Below are positions 33,301-45,720 of a stretch of DNA of 64,000 nucleotides, piece by piece. A program made the translations under genes and the position numbers. The stretch is from NCBI GenBank assembly GCA_933228895.1, contig OW121852.1:103623544-103687543 (forward strand), given 5' to 3'. Numbering within the stretch: the first letter of the stretch is position 1; every line of letters starts with the position of its first letter. The DNA is from Platycnemis pennipes. Its lineage: Eukaryota > Arthropoda > Insecta > Odonata > Platycnemididae. The notes beneath the pieces were generated by a model. It ran no database searches, was not told where the DNA came from, and saw nothing but the letters and a program-made list of their open reading frames with translations.

Positions 33301-35570
33301 AACCGTTTTCCATAGTTAAGGCACGCCGCACGAAGCCAACGCGCGGATAGTTCGTCGCTGCGTCTTTCTTACCGAACCGTTCTCATTGATTGAACACCTA
33401 TCGTAATGAGAGCATTGACTATACTGAAAACATGTACACCCGAAACATAAAACGCTGTCTTTCCTCTCGTATCCTTTCGTAACAGTAGACTGGGCTACAC
33501 GCGATCTCAGTAGTGTTCGTTTTGAGGAGAAAACTCGGCGAATTGTCGATGAATATGAGAAAAAATCGTATCTCCTCTCAAAATGGTGTGGTATCGCTAT
33601 CATCCCCGCTTCAAGTAGTATTATGTGGATTGTAGACTTCAATTTGTTTTGTCTGTGCAACGATGGGTGGAAGGAACATTACTTATTCCGCACCACCTAT
33701 AATTTCAATACAGAATTCCGACTTGTGTTATTATAGAATTAGCAGGAGTCGGAAATGGCCCTAGAATACATCGTAGATATCCCCCGTTTCTTTTGTCATC
33801 GGGTAGATATATTTTCATTGGAAGCACTGTCTATCATGCGTGAAGTGAACTGTTAATAGTGCCGCCTGTTTCAAGTGTGCATGAATTATGAACGCCTAAA
33901 GTTAAAACTGGTCCTCTGAATACATTGCAACAGATTGATCACTACCGTTATGAGATTGAGAAAGGAGAATGTTCTGAAAATAATCTCTCAAAGAAGACAT
34001 GATTGCCTAGTGATAATGTCTTTGGACAACTGGCCGGTTCCGCGAGAAGCCTCTTGATTCATAAATACAAATAATTTGACTCAAAAAGATAATCAAACTT
34101 CATATGAACTGAAGCATGGTGATTTTCTAGATGGCAGATCGTTCTGGGGAACAGCGTTTGACGCCGGAATGTGTAAATTTCACGCATTTATAGGCTTAGC
34201 ACTCACTATGCCTATCAGCGTGTAGTGAGATCAAAAGCCTCTCCAATCAGGCGAATCTTGAAATTGACTGTGTTCAAACATCTAAAATGAACACACGACT
34301 GGATGATATCGGGAGAGCACAGCGAATGGGGAGAACTGGGCTTCTCTCGTACATAAATCTGTTTGTCTTCTCGTGTTGATTTTCTTCTCATGTACGCCCA
34401 ACGGAAAAGAAATATATTCTGGTATTACTCAGCAAGAAGAGAGGTAAACGTAGGGGAAAATTAAAAACGTTATATTAAAATCTTATGTGCAAGTGAATCT
34501 AAAGAGCCAAAAAAATGTAAAAATTAGTTGTTTGCCCCATTTTTTGCCGTGGTCATTTTCCCTCTTAATTCCCTCCTGGCATTTATTTCTCTACCCTCCT
34601 GTTTTCCTCATTCAATTCCTTTCTCGATTAAAGAGTGTACCTTATGGCTCAATAATCCGTGATTTTGGAAGTAATTGGCCCAGGTGGATATTTTAAGTGC
34701 TTTTTAATACCATCAATCTGTAGAGCGAAGGAGACTTCATCCTTCTTACCAATATCGCTTTTTTTCGCCGATTCAGACTAAATTCCCCTGTTTACGACAC
34801 GGGAGAAGTCGCAGTATAAGTTTATAGTGTGCTTCGAAATTGCGGTCCAATAAAATTCGAATGGTGGTCATTAAAATGAAAATGGTTATTACTATCCCAA
34901 ATTCATTCCCAAAATTAGTAGCTTTGCAGGTTACACTGTCTTCATTTTCAAGAATTTAATTCGCTGAAATTTTTCAATGAACCGGAATGAGTCTCTTCTG
35001 TGAAACATTGTACTGTGGTAATATTATCTCACTTTCGGTGAAAATTTAAAATCATTTTGGCGCTTTCTGTATCAATACGCTAATACGAGTATTTAACAAA
35101 AGTATATCATTAACATACTGGCAGTCATTTGCTGAAGTCTATTACAGACAGTCTGATGAGGCATAAGCACTTCTCTGTTTGTTGCATCAGTTGCTCTTTA
35201 ATTGTCGTTAAATGTAAATTTATCGTGTGTACGATGGTCTTCAATGCTGAATGCTGTTGTTGTTCCCAAAACCACAGATGTTTAGCGTGTCTAGTACTTA
35301 ATTGGCACTTTTTTCTGAGTTAGTATCTTCCAGAAGTCATTTCCATGGTTTAGGGTATTGATTCATCGTAGTGATTGCTCACTCTCCTGATTCATTCAAA
35401 CTAATGTGATTTGTATCCAGTGATAGGTATATTTAAATTTCTTCGCAATCATGTTTTTTACTTTTGGGGATAAGAAAGAATACACGAAGTCATTCATAGG
35501 ATGCTAATGTATGAACATTATGGTATTTTGGGCCGCAGTACGATATTTAAAGTAATATGACGATTAATAC
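33301..35570. other. no supported gene; one long hairpin
   Basis: At 34192-34240 AGGCTT/AAAGCCT and CACTCACTA/TAGTGAG form an interrupted stem-loop. The minus-strand frame 33316-33660 (114 codons) has no domain I recognise. Confidence 0.4.
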
Positions 35571-35628
35571 GAAAATAATATAATATAGATATTTGAATAC
35601 GATGATGAAAATAATATAATATAGATAT
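35571..35628. repeat. two 22-bp direct repeats, period 36
   Basis: An AT-rich unit beginning GAAAATAATATAATATAGAT occurs at 35571 and again at 35607. Confidence 0.8.
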
Positions 35629-35994
35629 ATGACGATTTTAATGCAATAAATTAGATATGGATTGTGGTCAACGTTGCCACTTTTATACATGTAAAGTTGG
35701 TCTGGACAAGAGAGCACTAATGAAAGGTCTTCTGTGTGGACAGAAATATTCACCAATACTGCATTGGTATAGATGCTCTAAATATTTCGCTAAGAGCTTT
35801 GGTTAATTAATCTCCTGATATGTCCTTTTTCCTTTGTCCTTTTTCCTGTTTATGTATCTTAAAGTTCTCGGCGTGACGGATCCGACTTCGTATCTGCGTT
35901 TCACGGTTTCTTGTTAGGTTTAAAGCTTGAATTCCGGCTTAGACATATTGTTTATAGTAGTATCACGACCTACTTAAGTTGGACGTGGGAACAG

Positions 35995-36206
35995 CCTGCG
36001 GGACACCGTCCGTCGGTTGGGACGATAAGACATTGATACCCTTGGCGCCGCTTTTCGTTGAGAGTTGCCTAATGCTGATGTCGGGTTTCCCTCCACTCTT
36101 CCTCTGTCCCCTTAAAAATTTCCTTCCTCTACCTAATTACTCACCTACATATCTTAATTGGCACAAAAGACGTTGGCTGTGGGTCGCCTACCCCCGTATA
36201 ACTGAA
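35995..36206 (+). mobile_element. SINE family A, core and tail
   Basis: ACACCGTCCGTCGGTTGGGA, CCCTTGGCGCCGCTTTTCGT, GGGTTTCCCTCCACTCTTCC, then the tail CTTAATTGGCACAAAAGACG with GTCGCCTACCCCC. The tRNA head is missing. Confidence 0.7.
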
Positions 36207-36567
36207 CGAGCCGCAGTCTCATCAACAAATCCACGTAAATCTCCGAAAGCCGAAGCGGGGACGCGTATCGGGGTATGCTAGACCTCCATTCGAGGAGGAC
36301 GGAAAGAGAGGGGAGGGAATTAAGGGGTGGATGGGAAAGGGAAATTATGTTTTGTCAGGAAAATAAGTGTTCCGCTCTGTTTGTGTCGTGGTCTTGAATG
36401 CCGCGTGGGAAAACGAATGTTGCGTCCTGTCCTCTTAACTACCTACCTGGCTCCAGCTCATTTTGTCATAATTTAATGACCAGACGATGCAGTATGGGAC
36501 AGTATCATATCCTCCATATTGAGGTTAAAGTCACGCGATTGACAGAGTTGCAGCAATTCGAAAATTC

Positions 36568-36835
36568 AGTGTTCTCTCCGAAGGTTGGTTTGATACGTGA
36601 GGGTAGAGCTCACCCCGTACTAAGCCATTATCGCGATAAATTCACACACTCAGGGTAGGGGGACCAATTCATTTCCCTAGGTCACCTGCAATTTCAAACG
36701 AAGTTATGATGCATAGAAAATTGAATCGCGAGGTATTTTACGTGGGAGTATCCATAAGGTTTCTGCCTGGGTTTTCAACCTGAGACCCTACGGTCTGTAG
36801 CCTAGCTTCCTACCCACCAAGGCCACCAAGACTTC
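36568..36835 (-). mobile_element. SINE family C
   Basis: The minus strand starts with a tRNA-like head near 36835 (GGTTGAAAACCCAGGCAG as a damaged B-box). The conserved body follows: AGGTGACCTAGGGAAATG, CCCTGAGTGTGTGAATTTAT, TGGCTTAGTACGGGGTGAGC, TCTACCCTC and CCAACCTTCGG. The same order is seen in three other copies. Confidence 0.7.
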
Positions 36836-37360
36836 CATGCAGGAAGTCGAATTCAATATGAATTCCTCGCATACTGATAGGTTTCTATAAAAGATTTTCA
36901 AACTATTGTGCTACGATTTTGACACTTAAGTTGCAGTAGTTAGTTTATAAATCGGGAGTCTTGTCCCTACATAATGTTCAGTGGGCGAATCATATTTCTC
37001 AGATGCGGGTCCTCAGTGGTTAAAGCCTATATTATCCGGCTATAGAAAAATAAAAATAGTTTTTCCATTGCTCCGTCATTAGTGAAGGTTTTAGCATGGC
37101 TGATAATAAGTGACTGGTAGGTGTGGGAATTTGAGGGTATTGTTTAATTTAGGCGAAGGTGAATCATTATGCTGTTTTTTGATTGTTCTTATCGTCATAC
37201 AGAAACTATTGATTCGTGCAATATAATAAACTTATTGATTTACACAAACCGAAACTTTTTATCCGAGAAATGGTTGATTTACTCCTCAATATTATCGTCT
37301 ACCGTGTTTTCTTGTCCTTTCATGCACTTAATGGCGCTAGACCAATAGAAAAGTTATAAA
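36836..37360. other. no recognised features
   Basis: AT-rich; an A-box-like TCCTCAGTGGTTAAAGC near 37011 has no matching B-box. Confidence 0.4.
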
Positions 37361-37545
37361 GACGGGATTGGAAGGGAAAGGAGGAAGGATGAAGAGCAAC
37401 CCGTTGTCAGAATTAGTCTGATCTTAACGAAATGCACCGGAGTCAACGGTTTAACACCCCATCCAACGGACGGAGTACTGCGCTTTACTCCTTCCCCTCC
37501 CCTATACTGGATGTTGTCCTTCAGACGGGAATTAATATTACGGCA
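37361..37545 (-). mobile_element. SINE family A, core
   Basis: On the minus strand: GCAGTACTCCGTCCGTTGGA, TGGGGTGTTAAACCGTTGAC, then AACGGGTTGCTCTTCATCC. Head and tail are not recognisable. Confidence 0.7.
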
Positions 37546-37739
37546 CATAGGGTTGCATCTACCGATATATATGCTCAATACATGAGGCAGTGAATCCGTA
37601 AAGAAATGAATCTAACAGTAATATTTCAAGCTAAGGGCTGGAACATCCAAACCAATATTGGGGCTGTCTTAAGACTCGAGGGGCGCATCATTCAGTTTTA
37701 CTCATCGCGTGAGTTCTCGTGGTTTACGTGCCGAAACGG

Positions 37740-38300
37740 TTGAACTATGGTTGGGGAGTCATCTACTGCCCAAGTGGGAAATGGGCCGAGGGTTATCGCT
37801 ACCGACTGAGAGAGGGAGGGGCGGAGGTGATGGGCAAGCTGGAAGGGTTTCATGTGGGGAGGTGGCGCCGTAGGAAATGGGGAAGGCTGGACGCATTCCG
37901 CCCAACCCCACTTTTTTTCTCCCCTTCTCCCCCATCCGACAACCACCATCCTCCACCCCATCACCGGTGCGCGCATACACGAATGTCTATGTCGAGTGTG
38001 CCGTTTAAAACCGTCCCCAGTCGAAAGAGGATGACCGGATGCCTATATGGATGGCTTTCGCGTGGGGTGGGGAGGAAAGAGAGAGAGTTGGGGGGTGGAG
38101 GGGGAGGGAGCGGGGGAGGTGGGAGGATGAGAGAGGGGGGGAGGGGATGAAGGAGTGCATGGCGGTCTTCCATCAATTTCCGTTTTCCTTCTCTTCGACG
38201 ACCACTTCTGAGACGAAGGCTCTCCGGAGCGGTAGTCAGTGCGTGAGCCATTGGAATTGGGAGGAAGGGAAGAGCTCTGAGGCGGGGTGAGGGGAAACAG
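37740..38300 (+). other. GC-rich block with a purine/G-run tract
   Basis: Between about 38065 and 38160 the plus strand is almost pure purine, with runs such as GGGGGTGGAGGGGGAGGGAG. Proline- and glycine-rich frames on both strands reflect this. It lies about 300-900 bp upstream of the TATA-like site and splice motif at 38.45-38.67 kb, so it could be part of a regulatory region. Confidence 0.5.
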
Positions 38301-38453
38301 TCTCTTCCTCTACTTCTAATATAACGGAAAGTCTTTCGATGCTCGCCGAGTTCAGTCATTCCACATGTTAACGGTTGGACGAGAGGGAATGTATACGCAC
38401 GCCCGCGTATATATGTGCTCGGACGCTTGTGCTCTACGTATTTAGACAGGTAT

Positions 38454-38666
38454 ATGTATAAATGTGCACGGGAGGAGTGAAAATTGACCGGACGTCTGGG
38501 GACTAGTGCCTCTTACAGTTTGTTGTGAATTGAGACGAGTTTAGCGCGGGAGTTCTTCAGTCTTCACCGCGTGCCGGCGTGGGGCATTGTGGATAATCCT
38601 CCTGTATTACTCCTAGCGTCTGGGATACGAGTGAGTGCGGCCGGTGTTCCTATTTTGTTTCTACAG
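38454..38666 (+). promoter_or_regulatory. candidate promoter and non-coding first exon, or intronic region before a recursive splice site
   Basis: A TATA-like TATAAATG lies near 38457 and an Inr-like TTCAGTCTTC near 38558. The segment ends in CTACAG at 38666 against a perfect donor. A TATA promoter with a 5' UTR exon is one reading. The alternative is that the sequence is intronic, because the bases before 38666 also form a good acceptor. Confidence 0.25.
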
Positions 38667-38672
38667 GTAAGT
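38645..38672 (+). promoter_or_regulatory. recursive splice site motif (acceptor fused to donor)
   Basis: TTCCTATTTTGTTTCTACAG is a full pyrimidine tract with acceptor, and GTAAGT follows with no exon between. This matches the zero-length-exon ratcheting points known from long Drosophila introns. It lies 31 kb downstream of the donor at 7551 on the same strand. I saw no other site of this quality in the window. Confidence 0.45.
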
Positions 38673-39044
38673 TTATCTGATTAAGTATTAGAGCCAAAAC
38701 GGTGCGGTTCAATGAATTCCAGATTAGCTAGATGGCCCTTTTTTTAAATTGGTTGGAATGATCTTTTTCTTCCCAATGAGCCGCTCAACTATTAGAGTAC
38801 GTAAATGTCCAATTCGATAATGCGGACTGCGGGAACTGATTGAGTAATTTTAACCCCTTGGGAGGAAGTGAATTGGAGCGATAAGGACACGTCATGAAAC
38901 CACCGGTTTAAAGACCGGCTCAAGCATTTCAAAGTCAGCCTGCAAGCTCGTGATGCAAAGGAGTCAGTGGTAGTTTTTAGGGGATGGTGACCGACAGCTA
39001 AGGTCATTTAGGCTAGGTGGATATTTGGGCAGAAGTTGGAATTT

Positions 39045-39285
39045 AGGATATGGGAAAAAGGGAGAAGAGAAACCTGGCCTAGGTATTGGCCTACTTTAAA
39101 CGAAAGGCGTCAAGGGGCGGGTAACGCCCCATCAAACAGGCAGAGCACTGAATCTGAAGTGCTCTCTCCATACTATAATCAAAAGGGGACCGGTAAGTCA
39201 CGGAAAAGTATACCACTATTGGGAATCGAATCTTAGGGATGAGAAACCAGTACGTTAGCCATTATACCGAACTCAGTGTGTCATC
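39045..39285 (-). mobile_element. SINE family A, near full length
   Basis: The minus strand has a head GGTATAATGGCTAACGTACT, a B-box AAGATTCGATTCCCAA, then TTCAGTGCTCTGCCTGTTTG, ATGGGGCGTTA and CCAGGTTTCTCTTCTCCC. The 3' tail is lost. Confidence 0.7.
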
Positions 39286-41149
39286 TCATTTTCATCTCTA
39301 TAATCTTCTTTGTTCGTAACTTATTAATTGGAAAATTATCTCGTTTGGTCGCGTGTTTTTCCATCTTGCTATAATTGTTGAGAGACAGAAATCTCCTAGC
39401 ACTATGGAGACTAATTCAGTCTAATTTATTTATTGATTGATGACTGAGTTTTTGTATACCAATTATACAGAGGAAATATTTCCGTCCGATGTATTTGTCA
39501 AGTTCTCGTCCTCCCCTCTTTTTTGGTATGGCTTATGCAAATATTTTGCTGTTCAATTCCAAATTGTGGGTACAAAATGAATTTAATCTTTTTTCAACCT
39601 TATTCTTAGTTTATTAAAACTAAAGTGTTAAACGGGTTTACATTCATTGAATTGCTAATTTCTGTTGATGTTAAATACGCGAAACTTCTCGATTGTGGTC
39701 CCAATTATCCTGTATGTCTCGTGTCACCGTCGTCGGATATGAAATCTGCTACGTTAGACGTAAAGTTCGTTGTATTATTCTTGCAATTAATAGTCGTTGG
39801 ATATCTCAATTCATTCCTCAAGGATTGGATGCTCTCTTTTAGGCCTTTCCTTTACCAAGGGCCTAAAAATGTTCGTTCGCACGATATGAAAGGCCGGGTC
39901 GCGTCCTTCAAATTCTTCGCTATCTCGTGGTTCAACTGTTTCTTCCACGAGCGTCATTTGATAGGTATGAATATGGTATCAGTATAGATAGGAGTAAGGT
40001 TTAATCGGTTTCCATTCTTTTGCCTATGGTTGATCATATCATCAAAGAGGAAGAGGCATCGCCTTGGTTGAAGAAAGATATTTTTTTTCGCTTGTAGCCT
40101 GTGATATCGTCCTAAATTTCTGCTAATTGACCGTGGCAGTTGCCCACATTCGCGAATTGGTCGTTGGCGTGACTAATTCCTGAGCGGTACGTACCGAAGT
40201 CCAGTTTCTTTTTATGTCTGGGAGATGAACGTTAATTTTACCAGCATCCAATAAAATGAGATGTAAATGTAAACGAAAAATAATTAGTTTCACTTGGATT
40301 CAAGAGACGTTGTTACCAACGTTAATCATGTATTACACGATTGGTTTTATTTTTCCTGTCGTTCTTATGGGATAATTATATTTTTAAGATTCCACTACTA
40401 AGAAACAAAGGGAAAAAACTTCACTCATTTTTCGCAGAAGAATAGTTTCTCTACTGTAAACCATAGAATACGTACTACAATAAAAGTAAAAAAAGAAAAA
40501 TGCAAATCTATAAAAGTTTTCAGAGTAATAGGAAATGACAGCTACCTGTCAACAGTAGCTATTAAAAGTGATTAATCATATTAATAAGGGTTTTAGCCAT
40601 GTTTTTGTTATTTTTTCAGTATCTAGATATACAGGATACGAAACTTCAATCGCTCTGGGTGGCTATCAGGTGTTAGAGCTAACTAATGATAACTATTGGC
40701 TTAAAAGACGCCATTGAGATTGATTTTATAGACGATAGTGAAACATTTCTAAATGCTAATTTTTTTAATATTATCAATTTATTTTGGCTTAATTTGAAAA
40801 TAGAGAGAATCGTGCGATTAAGGAAGAAAGAAAAAATTAGCATAAATTAACAACCATTGCTTTCTAACTTCTTCGCTTGATGTCAAGTGTCCATGATAAA
40901 ATCCCTTCTGGCAGGCTACATTCCAAACTCTTGGAGACATTTCTCTCTCTCTCCTTGTCGGTGTCATTACAAACAGGATAACTTGTACTTGATATTACCG
41001 TGTTGGTTATTATAAATGTTTTCTTTTCATTAAAATAGTGGTCGTTCTACATCTACTTAATTAAATGACGCGATCTCAGCAGGAAAAATGCTACGAACAT
41101 TTTGTCTGGCTGCATTTTTGTAACGTAAGAATAGTCTTAGTTTTAAGGA
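39286..41149. other. no recognised features
   Basis: Strongly AT-rich. The 120-codon frame at 39625-39987 has no domain. A small stem (TTTTAGGCC/GGCCTAAAA) lies near 39838-39869. Confidence 0.4.
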
Positions 41150-41265
41150 GCTATAACGGCTAAAGTTATACCAAACTTAATAACCTAACTAAAGATTAAG
41201 GAAAACCGAGGCTGAATTCGCACCCACGACCATATGGGCTGTCAGGCCGGTGACTGCCTCTTGCA
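41150..41265 (-). mobile_element. SINE family B fragment
   Basis: The minus strand reads GTCACCGGCCTGACAGCCCA, then GTCGTGGGTGCGAATTCAGC (B-box region) and GGTTATTAAG in the body. It resembles the heads at 33141 and 58149, but diverged. Confidence 0.45.
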
Positions 41266-44200
41266 TGTCTCCTCCCCGACTGCCTCTTGCTTGTAATTCT
41301 GATTATTATTCTCTCTAATAATATGCTGAGCATGCAATTGACGGGTTACCATCAAGTTACATGGAGGCGAATAATAAAATAGTTTTCCTGCCTCATTAAG
41401 TATTTTGTTGAATTGATTTTTTATAACTTTAAACAGTTGTGTACCATTTTGTGGTTAAACCAGAATTTTCCTCCTCTGAATCCCAAAGGCTTGGTCACTT
41501 GTACAGTCCCTTCATCGAACTGGTTTCTCAATTCCAAGCGCTTCTTTTGATAATAGTTTCTCAGCCGCTTATGGCTTGTCGAAGCGCATAACGGCAAAGT
41601 GATCGATAAACTGCTTTTTTGGGATAGAGAGAGAAGAATTGAGAAGGCGAGAGTAGCCGCCCACGCGTTTGGAGCCGAGGCACCAACTGCAGACAATAAG
41701 CTGCGTGATATTTATGGGAGAGGAGGCCAGTGGCGTTCCTTAAAAAAAGAATAACCGCTGCGGCAGTGACTTAACTGCTCTCCGGTCGAGTGGTGCAACA
41801 ATTTTACGACAATTACCCGCATCCTATTGAACACACTGTGGTGGTTTTTTGTGACACACCCCACTTGCTCTCGGCGGGTGGTAAGACAACCAAAAAAAAT
41901 TGAGGATAAATCCTTGTTGATTTTCGGAAAGCTCATGCTCCCACTAATGCGTTTTCATGGTTTCCCTTCCATAACAGCATTTTTTTGCTTCCGTTTTTTG
42001 TGCCTACGACGCGTCAGGTAAAATTTTATGGCATCAGCGGACAAATCCTCATTTCAAGAAAGATGGCGTGCGGGAACTTATTTTTTGTGGTCGTCCCTCT
42101 TTAACTCTCGGCGCGCGTAATCTATGACCAACGTTCCATGGGGACTTGAGAAGTTAATTCATGGGAATCGTCAGACTTTTCAAGTCCCCGCCTCGGAAAA
42201 ATTCATGGGTCCAAGCCATACGCTTCGATGGTTCGTGACCACTATAGAGTATCCTTCTAATGCTGTTGCGCTTAGGGGTCTTCGTAGGGTCATGGTGAAA
42301 AAAAGCAAGCGAATCTCCGTCGATGTCTCATCATGTCGTGATTTAAGCGTCTCTAGTTCGCTTTATTGCGTCAAATCCTCACTGCTATTATCCGAGATAA
42401 TGGGACGGTTGCTGAGGAGAAGGAACCCATTTAATACTGCTGCGTCCGTTAGGACGGAGTGAAGGAAGATTATCGCGATCGTATGTCCAGACGTTGCGGA
42501 GGTTGCGGAGCAGACGAAACTCTTAACTTTGAGTTTTTAGGGCCGTATTCAGAATGTCAACTACACCCTCGCTTCTACTGTTTACGTCATAAATTCTCCA
42601 TTTTGAGTTCGAAACGGTATAGTTACACTTCTCGGCGTGACGCCACTCTGAAATAACACCATCTTTGCAAGGGGAATCTGTATACCGTTTTAAGTTCGTT
42701 GTAGAGAGTTTATGATATTAAGAGGTCTAAGGCTCTTTAGTCACATCCTGAGTGCGCCCTTTAGTCTAGAAGTTAGAAGTCCATAGCAGAGAGAGCAAAA
42801 TGTTTCAAATATATCATCAAAAGAATTTCAAAGACTATTGCGAAAGATACTTACTCATCTTTTTAAGGTTATTTTGATTTTAAATTATATTTTAACTTTT
42901 ACCGTTGAGTAAACTCATTAGAGATTAATTTTAAAGTTTTTTTAGCAGAATTGATTGATGGTTAGCGTGATGCTGATTTTTTTAAAAGATGTCTTTAAAA
43001 GACGATCTGTACGGTGAGAGTTTATCTATTTTAATGCACTTTCATACGTATTTGATTGTTTAAGATTCATCTGTAAGGTTCATCAAGCATTCTCCTTCTA
43101 TCGGTTTTCCGCATATCATCATCTCCGATATTCTCCCTATAAGCTTTAGCTGTTTTCCACTGACTGTTCCAATGAAATACCTCGTTCTGCTATAGAAATG
43201 AATGAGTACCATTCTTTTCACAAAAAGTGGAAAAAAAGACACCCATAGACAACAAAGTCACCAATACTATCAATCCTTTCTCCCGTGTTACCCGAGTCCG
43301 TCCGAATTTCTCTGTCCACTTAATTTCCTTCATCCTTCTCTTTATTCGTATAGCAAACCTCGCCAATCTTCGCTACTTTTTTATATTTACAATCAAGTGA
43401 TAAACTCTTTTTACTCAACACCATATCTACGCAACAGTAGGTCTGGATTTATGGTAGCTCTAACAGATAATATTATATTGCACCCTATAGCTAAAGTTGT
43501 TAAACTTAAGTTGAACTCAACTTTGATTATCGAGAAGGGATTCAGATCTGCAAATTTTGGGTTGCCTGTCCGGCGCGTTACGGACCTGACAACGGCGGCC
43601 AGACTACGTCAACGATCTTGCTGCTCCATGCCCAAGTGTTCATTGATATTTTTCTTGACGCTTTCTTCTGGGTCACTGTCACTCATTCCCCATAATTGTG
43701 AAAGCTTACTTGGTGACCGCGTTTTGCACATAAATGTCCTCAATAATCTTACCGTTTCCGCAAACAAATATTTTGTATTCAATTTCGCCCGTACTTTAAA
43801 GTATTCTAGCTCGATTTAGCATTTAACGAAGCGTTTTTTCATAATATAAATTACAATAATTCCATCTACTAATTGATGCTTTGATAGTGTTCACGCTACA
43901 TCACGTTGCATTCAGAAATGAATGCTATTCAACTCTTTTAACCTATGCCCTTCACCTCAATTGTACAACTTAGCTTTGCTTTTTATTATGATCTAGATGA
44001 TTTCGATTATTTGCTAAATTTGACCGAAGAAACAACTATTATTTACTACAACTATTACTTTTGACCAACTGCAATGTTTAAGCCTCCTCAACTGAAAATC
44101 TTTCTGGTTCTAAGAATCAATCTATTAATTTATTTTCCTATTTCATTAATTCCATTAAACCGCCTCATCTTCTCCTCCCTCTATCCCGCTTACCCAACGT

Positions 44201-44680
44201 TCTTCCTCCGATATCAGGTCCTTTCAAACGCCCTCTTCCCTTATGACCAGTTCCATTCGCTCACGCACTCCGAATATTTTTAATCAATTTCCTTTCCTCT
44301 CCTAACTCTCCAACACTTCCTTGTTCATTCTTTTTTCGCCCAGTGTGCCTTATCCATCCCCCACGCAAAAGCCTAGTCTATTTTCATCCTCTTTCCTTAA
44401 AGTTCTCGTTACTATGCCGTACCACGCTACGTATTAAAATTTAAACCATTCTCTTCTTTATATTCCAACTCAGTGAAGCGGCGTCGGAAGTGGGGGGCAG
44501 GAGGGGCCGAGGGGGCTCCTCCAGAATTTACCCTGGGCCCTTGAGAAATGAGTAGTCTTCATTAATAAAAATTAAATTTCGCCTGTTTCCAGCTTGCGTT
44601 CTCCTGACACATATTCTCACGCCTTCATATGCTCTTTTAGCGATATTCTAGTTTCTATCACCTCCTATCCGCAAATAAAC
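41266..44680. other. no supported gene
   Basis: Includes the 205-codon frame 43202-43819 and the 112-codon frame 42124-42462. Both lack recognisable domains or splice context. A G-run patch at 44488-44515 has modest quadruplex potential. Confidence 0.4.
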
Positions 44681-44735
44681 GCGGGCCCTTTTCTTAGGCG
44701 CTGGACCCTTTTCGTAGGAGCCGGGCCCTTTCCAA
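44681..44735. repeat. short tandem repeat, about 2.7 x 20 bp
   Basis: Units GCGGGCCCTTTTCTTAGGCG, CTGGACCCTTTTCGTAGGAG and CCGGGCCCTTTCC. It lies beside a GC-rich patch. Confidence 0.75.
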
Positions 44736-45419
44736 GTTTGGCCCCCCAAACGAAAATAGTTCTGACGTCCCTGACTCAGTGGTTCTGTCGTTATTTCTCT
44801 CGAACTAGAAAAAAGTCTTTCTTTAAGGCATTTCTCCTCGAACTTCGCTGATGCTTTACACATTCTCCTCCACCTCCTGTTGTTTAAGACTTAAACCTTT
44901 GCCCAGGATTTGGTTTATAGATAGAATTTATCCACTCAAGTCGTGAGCCATTGAGGGAATATATCGGTATTTCCCAAACTCGCTTTCGGCTTGGATTTCC
45001 ATTGTAAACCAATGGCTGGGTACAATGTTCATTGCGTGAAATCCTGAGAATATATGGCCACAGCCCCTGGTGTGGTTTTGTATTTTTTTTCCATTTCCTT
45101 CTGTTGGAGACCACGATGGTGGAAAGCAGTCTCGTCATTTGCTCCCTCCCCCACGGTCCGGTGAATTCGGGCGAGGGTTGAGTCGATGGGCATGGGATGG
45201 AGTTAAGCCCGTAATTTCGGGACCCGGACCAATTTCGAGTTGATCGGGAAATTATGAATGGAGAGCCGCTTCGCTCCTCCGCACGTTTACACCCCCACTC
45301 TCCCCGCGATCCGCCTTCACTCCCACCTCCCTCACCAGTTCAATGAGGGAACGAGGTGGAAGTATCCTGGTGCCTGAGAGGCATCTCGAAAGAACAGACT
45401 TTTTGAGGCAGGTATAAAA
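44736..45419. other. no recognised features
   Basis: Short frames only. Confidence 0.4.
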
Positions 45420-45720
45420 AAAGGTGTTCAACCCGAAGGTTGATTTTTGATTGGCGAGGGTAGAGCTCACCCGGTACTAAGCCAGTGGCGTGTGAAATTC
45501 ACACATTCAGGGTAGGGGGGTTTTAATGGGGGTTCCTTCACCTAAGTTACTTTCCTTGGGCCACCTGCGATTTCCTTCAAAGTTCTGACACGCAGAAAAT
45601 TAAATTGCGAGGGATTTTAGGTGGGGTTTCCAGAAGGCTTCTTGCCCGGGATTTGAAGCCGGTACCCTCCGGTCAGCAGCTCAGCGCGGTCAGCGCTCAC
45701 TAGGCTACCACGACAGGCAT
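45420..45720 (-). mobile_element. SINE family C, best-preserved copy
   Basis: The minus strand carries head GTGGTAGCCTAGTGAGCGCT with B-box GGTACCGGCTTCAAATCCCG. The body has CGCAGGTGGCCCAAGGAAAG, CCCTGAATGTGTGAATTTCA, CACGCCACTGGCTTAGTACC, GGGTGAGCTCTACCCTCGCC and AACCTTCGGGTTGAAC. The last two motifs recur in all other copies. Confidence 0.75.

Noticed and set aside
43202..43819. 205-codon frame
   Set aside because: No domain, no splice context, low-complexity start rich in Ser/Tyr/Pro.
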